Of a DNA stretch of 64,000 bases, positions 60,973 through 64,000 are shown in pieces (the stretch's first letter is position 1; every line of letters starts with the position of its first letter). The stretch spans positions 19,312-83,311 of the forward strand of contig CAJOFH010000004.1 in assembly GCA_905233845.1 (NCBI GenBank), in the 5' to 3' direction. Below the pieces are notes generated by a model. The model had not been told where the DNA came from. It saw only the letters and a program-made list of their open reading frames with translations, and did not search any database. The translations under genes were made by a program, and so were the position numbers. The DNA comes from an uncultured Muribaculaceae bacterium (GTDB lineage Bacteria > Bacteroidota > Bacteroidia > Bacteroidales > Muribaculaceae).

Positions 60973-61962
60973 ATGAATGTTGAAAAAGGTTATGTCGATG
61001 CTCCAATACCCGAAGGAATCGACCTAAAAGAAGAAATATTAAAACTAAAACGTGAAAAGAACGCCGTTATTATGGCGCATTTCTATCAGCGTGACGAGAT
61101 TCAGGATTTAGCCGACTACATAGGCGACAGCCTGGCGCTGGCACAGCTTGCCGAGGATGTTGAGGCACCAGTGATTGTGCTGTGTGGTGTGCACTTCATG
61201 GGCGAGACAGCCAAGATTCTGTGTCCTGAGAAGACTGTAATAGTACCCGATTTGAACGCTGGCTGCTCGCTGAGCGACAGCTGCCCAGCCGACGAATTTG
61301 AAGCGTTTATCAATGAACATCCAGGTCACACTGTTATTAGCTACGCTAATACCAGTGCAGCAGTGAAGGCTCTCACCGATGTGATAGTGACCAGTGGCAA
61401 CGCCAAGCAGATTGTCGACAGCTTCCCTGAGGATGAGAAACTCATCTTCGGTCCAGACCGCAATCTTGGTAACTATATTAACAGCATTACTGGTCGCAAC
61501 ATGCTGGTGTGGGATGGCTACTGCGAGGTGCATGAGAAATTCTCTATTGAGAAGATTATCGAACTCAAGAAGGAGCATCCCGATGCTCATGTGCTTGTAC
61601 ATCCCGAGTGTCCCAAGCCAATCAGACTTATTGCCGACAAAATTGGTTCAACCAAAGCTCTTCTTGATTACTCAGTTGAAAGTGAATGTAATAAGTTTAT
61701 TGTGGCTACCGAGAGTGGCATTATCTATGAGATGAAGAAGCGCTGTCCCGACAAGGAGTTTATTCCCGCACCTCCCGATGATGCCGGATGTGCATGCAAC
61801 GAATGTGCCTATATGAAGCTAATAACACTCGAGAAGCTCTACAATTCGCTCAAGTATTTGGCTCCAGTTATAGAGGTAGATGAGGAAACTCGCGTCAAAG
61901 CCGTTCGTCCAATCGAGCGCATGCTTGATATTTCTAACCGCTTAGGACTTATCAAAAAATGA
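60973..61962 (+). CDS. nadA: Quinolinate synthase
   Basis: A 329-aa protein of normal NadA length. Key parts are [35 protein letters not shown] with the first cluster Cys, HPECPKP with the second, and [14 protein letters not shown] with the third. These bind the 4Fe-4S cluster that helps condense iminoaspartate and dihydroxyacetone phosphate to quinolinate in NAD synthesis. Its stop overlaps the start of the glutathione peroxidase homologue by 4 bp. nadB and nadC are not in view. Confidence 0.96.
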   Translation: MNVEKGYVDAPIPEGIDLKEEILKLKREKNAVIMAHFYQRDEIQDLADYIGDSLALAQLAEDVEAPVIVLCGVHFMGETAKILCPEKTVIVPDLNAGCSLSDSCPADEFEAFINEHPGHTVISYANTSAAVKALTDVIVTSGNAKQIVDSFPEDEKLIFGPDRNLGNYINSITGRNMLVWDGYCEVHEKFSIEKIIELKKEHPDAHVLVHPECPKPIRLIADKIGSTKALLDYSVESECNKFIVATESGIIYEMKKRCPDKEFIPAPPDDAGCACNECAYMKLITLEKLYNSLKYLAPVIEVDEETRVKAVRPIERMLDISNRLGLIKK

Positions 61963-62591
61963 GAAAAATAGCATTATTATTAACCATAATACTAAACATT
62001 TCAACCATTATGGCACAGACAAATGTATTGGATTTTACAGTTAAAGACCGAAAGGGCAATGATGTGGCATTGAGCGAATATAAGGGTAAAGTGCTGCTTA
62101 TTGTAAATACCGCCACTAGGTGTGGCTTCACTCCGCAATATGAGGAACTTGAGGCACTTTATAAGGCTTATAAGGATCAGGGCCTCGAGATTCTTGACTT
62201 TCCTTGCAATCAGTTTGGTAATCAAGCTCCAGGTACTGAGGAAGAAATTCACAGCTTCTGTACTCTAAACTTTGGCACCGAATTTCCACAATTTAAGAAG
62301 ATAGAGGTTAATGGTGAAAATGAGCACCCATTGTTCACTTTCCTCAAGAAAGAAAAAGGCTTTGAGGGTTTCAATCTTGAGCATCCCATAGGTAAAATCC
62401 TCGACGAGATGATGAGCAAAGCCGATCCTGATTATGCCAAGAGTGCCGACATCAAATGGAATTTTACTAAGTTTTTAGTTGATGGAGAAGGTAATGTGAT
62501 AAAACGCTATGAGCCCACTCATGATATAAAGCTCATTGAGCAAGATATAGTTAAGCTCCTAGAGAGCAAGAATAATTGTTGTTGCAAGTAA
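61959..62591 (+). CDS. Exported glutathione peroxidase family protein
   Basis: A 210-aa protein. Residues 1-19 form a signal peptide ending IMAQ, so it acts outside the cytoplasm. The peroxidase fold shows the active Cys in [15 protein letters not shown], then [19 protein letters not shown] (Gln, and a possible resolving Cys) and [19 protein letters not shown] (Trp and Asn of the catalytic tetrad). Bacterial members usually take electrons from thioredoxin-like partners and reduce lipid or organic peroxides. Coupled to nadA by an ATGA overlap. A Cys pair ends the protein (NNCCCK), which is unusual. Confidence 0.92.
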   Translation: MRKIALLLTIILNISTIMAQTNVLDFTVKDRKGNDVALSEYKGKVLLIVNTATRCGFTPQYEELEALYKAYKDQGLEILDFPCNQFGNQAPGTEEEIHSFCTLNFGTEFPQFKKIEVNGENEHPLFTFLKKEKGFEGFNLEHPIGKILDEMMSKADPDYAKSADIKWNFTKFLVDGEGNVIKRYEPTHDIKLIEQDIVKLLESKNNCCCK

Positions 62592-62674
62592 GTATTAACG
62601 AAAATAACTCAAATAGCTATAAACTAAAGTAGTCAAATAGAAAATCATTGAAGGATATTTATTTAGCAAAAACA

Positions 62675-63706
62675 ATGAACATGTATAAAATTATTTATTT
62701 TCACGGATTTGGTTCTTCAGGAGAAGAGGAAACTGTAAGAACACTTAAGGAGTTGTTACCCGATTGGATTGTGATTGCACCTGACATACCTGTTGACCCT
62801 AAAGATGCATTGCGTTTTTTGAAGAATTTGTGCATGAAGGAACAACCTGAAGTAATTTTAGGTACCGGTTTGGGAGGTATGTATGCCGCGCAGATGCATG
62901 GCTTCAAGCGTATTTGCGTCAATCCTACATTTAACATATCTAAACATAAAGACATTTTGAGAGAAGGAAAATTCGAGTTTTTAAACTCTCGAAAAAACGG
63001 GGAGACCAACTTTACCATTACGCCAAAAATCATTGAGCATTTCGTTGAGATGGAAGCTCACCAGTTCGAATGCATCACCGACGAGGACAGGAATAACGTC
63101 TATGGACACTTTGACTTTGACAAAACGTTTAAGGACATCGAGGACATCTATCGCAGGCATTATAGCAACTACAGCCATTTCATTGGCAAATACGGCCTGA
63201 CCCGACAGATCATAGAAAATGAGCTGCTTCCACAAATTAAGTATAAGAAATTTATAATATTAGAAAGAAAATGGTTTGTGGCAAAAAGCTATGATGAAGT
63301 TGATTATTTTTATGTTACGGAAAATCCTACCACAGTATTTAAGTTGGATAAAAATTATATTTATAGAGATAAATTGTTCATGTGTCCTGATGCCAATTGT
63401 ATTATCTACAAACATGATAGAATAATCATAGATAACATTTTAAAATGTGTTCAAGAAATAGGATCTACTGGCAAATATACAATCTATACCCTATTCCCTG
63501 ATGGCAGGGTTGAAAAAGATATAGAGAAGCTCGACATTGGTGGTACTCAACATGATTATTATGATTATATGGAACCTACAAGTTGTTTCTATATGTATTT
63601 TAAAGATGAGGAGCATCCGATTGGTTTTAATGAAGTATATTTTGATGAAAATGAGATGAATATAGTATGGTTTTGGCTAAAGAAAATTTTTTCTACTAAT
63701 AAATAA
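62675..63706 (+). CDS. YqiA-like alpha/beta-hydrolase without catalytic serine, with C-terminal extension
   Basis: A 343-aa protein from ATG 62675; ATG 62681 and a TTG at 62648 are alternatives. Residues 1-190 match the YqiA/YcfP esterase family: IIYFHGFGSSGEEETVRTLK, PDIPVDPKDALRFL and RICVNPTFNISKHKDIL. The nucleophile elbow reads GTGLGGMYAAQ where active relatives have GxSxGG, so the serine is replaced by glycine and hydrolysis is unlikely. After about residue 190 (ELLPQIKYKK) a further 150 residues of unknown type follow (FKLDKNYIYRDKLFMCPD, TIYTLFPDGRVEKDIEKLD). This part is much AT-richer than the first, pointing to a fusion or gene-end replacement. Confidence 0.78.
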   Translation: MNMYKIIYFHGFGSSGEEETVRTLKELLPDWIVIAPDIPVDPKDALRFLKNLCMKEQPEVILGTGLGGMYAAQMHGFKRICVNPTFNISKHKDILREGKFEFLNSRKNGETNFTITPKIIEHFVEMEAHQFECITDEDRNNVYGHFDFDKTFKDIEDIYRRHYSNYSHFIGKYGLTRQIIENELLPQIKYKKFIILERKWFVAKSYDEVDYFYVTENPTTVFKLDKNYIYRDKLFMCPDANCIIYKHDRIIIDNILKCVQEIGSTGKYTIYTLFPDGRVEKDIEKLDIGGTQHDYYDYMEPTSCFYMYFKDEEHPIGFNEVYFDENEMNIVWFWLKKIFSTNK

Positions 63707-63726
63707 TAAGTTTCAAAGAAATATTA

Positions 63727-63960
63727 AGGGGAGCTGTCACGAACCACGAAGTGCTCGGGGAGATTGCAAAACACGTGTTGAGCAAAGCTCAGCGTGTGGT
63801 GCCGTAGGCATTGCAACTCTATCCAACATTTTGACTGAAGGGTATGGCAGTCGTGTTTATTTTTAAGCGTTTGACATAGTAATACTCCCCCCAACCCGCT
63901 CTATTTTAACGTGAGTTCGACGAAAATAATTAAAAGAGTGTGAGCTGGTTATCAAATTCT
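63727..63960. repeat. Dispersed intergenic element, second copy
   Basis: It begins GGAGCTGTCACGAA (63730-63743), contains an imperfect hairpin around TTGAGCAAAGCTCAG, then ATACTCCCCCC (63882-63892) and, in opposite orientation to 35187-35219, a GAGTTCGACGAA word. It shares its end words with 35048-35219 but not its middle. No gene is visible in 63707-64000. Confidence 0.6.
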
Positions 63961-64000
63961 CGTTCTAATTGTAGCATTGGTTTCTTAGGAAAAAAGCAGT

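Overview
This 64 kb window comes from the chromosome of a member of the Bacteroidales, probably a gut lineage such as Muribaculaceae or Prevotellaceae. The family is an inference; the order is well supported. Many genes carry the Bacteroidetes promoter pattern TTTG-N19/20-TAnnTTTG, and the content (DUF2723 glycosyltransferase-like protein, DUF3667, C10 protease, POT transporters, luxS/mtnN, Cauli_VI-RNase H) is typical of that order. I see no rRNA, tRNA, CRISPR array, complete insertion sequence or prophage. An exact 16-bp parS palindrome at 6885-6900 and a one-mismatch copy at 5415-5430 suggest the window lies in the origin-proximal ParB-binding domain.

Layout. 1-4 kb: a truncated exported flavodoxin, two GT4 glycosyltransferases and a hexapeptide acetyltransferase. 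4-12.4 kb: housekeeping genes uvrC, apt, mnmG, ybeY, a phosphopantetheinyl transferase, tcdA, a DUF3667 membrane protein and aroK. 12.7-20 kb: a lipoprotein, RNase H, two paralogous Fic proteins flanking an L-cysteine desulfidase homologue, a UPF0158 protein and a secreted leucine-rich-repeat protein with a dockerin-like tail. 20-29 kb: glutamine synthetase, the 1193-aa DUF2723 protein, polysaccharide deacetylase, queG, a secreted esterase, a DEDDy exonuclease and a small membrane protein. 29.1-30.4 kb: copies of an intergenic repeat around a decayed DUF4143 gene. 30.4-33.7 kb: a large secreted C10 (streptopain-type) protease, again with a dockerin-like tail.

34-47 kb holds the most unusual block. 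A minus-strand gene set encodes a vWA-like lipoprotein, a four-helix membrane protein, a divergent tubulin/FtsZ-like protein, a 1143-aa actin/Hsp70-fold ATPase (SrfB-like), a coiled-coil membrane protein and two tail-anchored zinc-ribbon proteins, one of which carries a free-standing FtsK gamma-type winged helix. Two more membrane proteins, one with zinc ribbons, lie just upstream. A convergent gene encodes a sigma-70 region 2-like domain joined to a membrane helix and a TPR-like tail. The parts suggest a membrane-associated machine pairing an actin-like with a tubulin-like NTPase; its function is unknown to me.

47-64 kb: a PpiD-like chaperone, sufE, two POT peptide transporters, an orphan gene of foreign codon usage, rimO, ftsY, an mtnN-luxS operon, another zinc-ribbon membrane protein pair, nadA overlapping an exported glutathione peroxidase homologue, and a YqiA-like protein lacking its catalytic serine and carrying an AT-rich C-terminal extension.

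Short imperfect 8-10 bp minisatellites of several types recur between genes and in two places run into coding sequence (the end of queG and the end of aroK).
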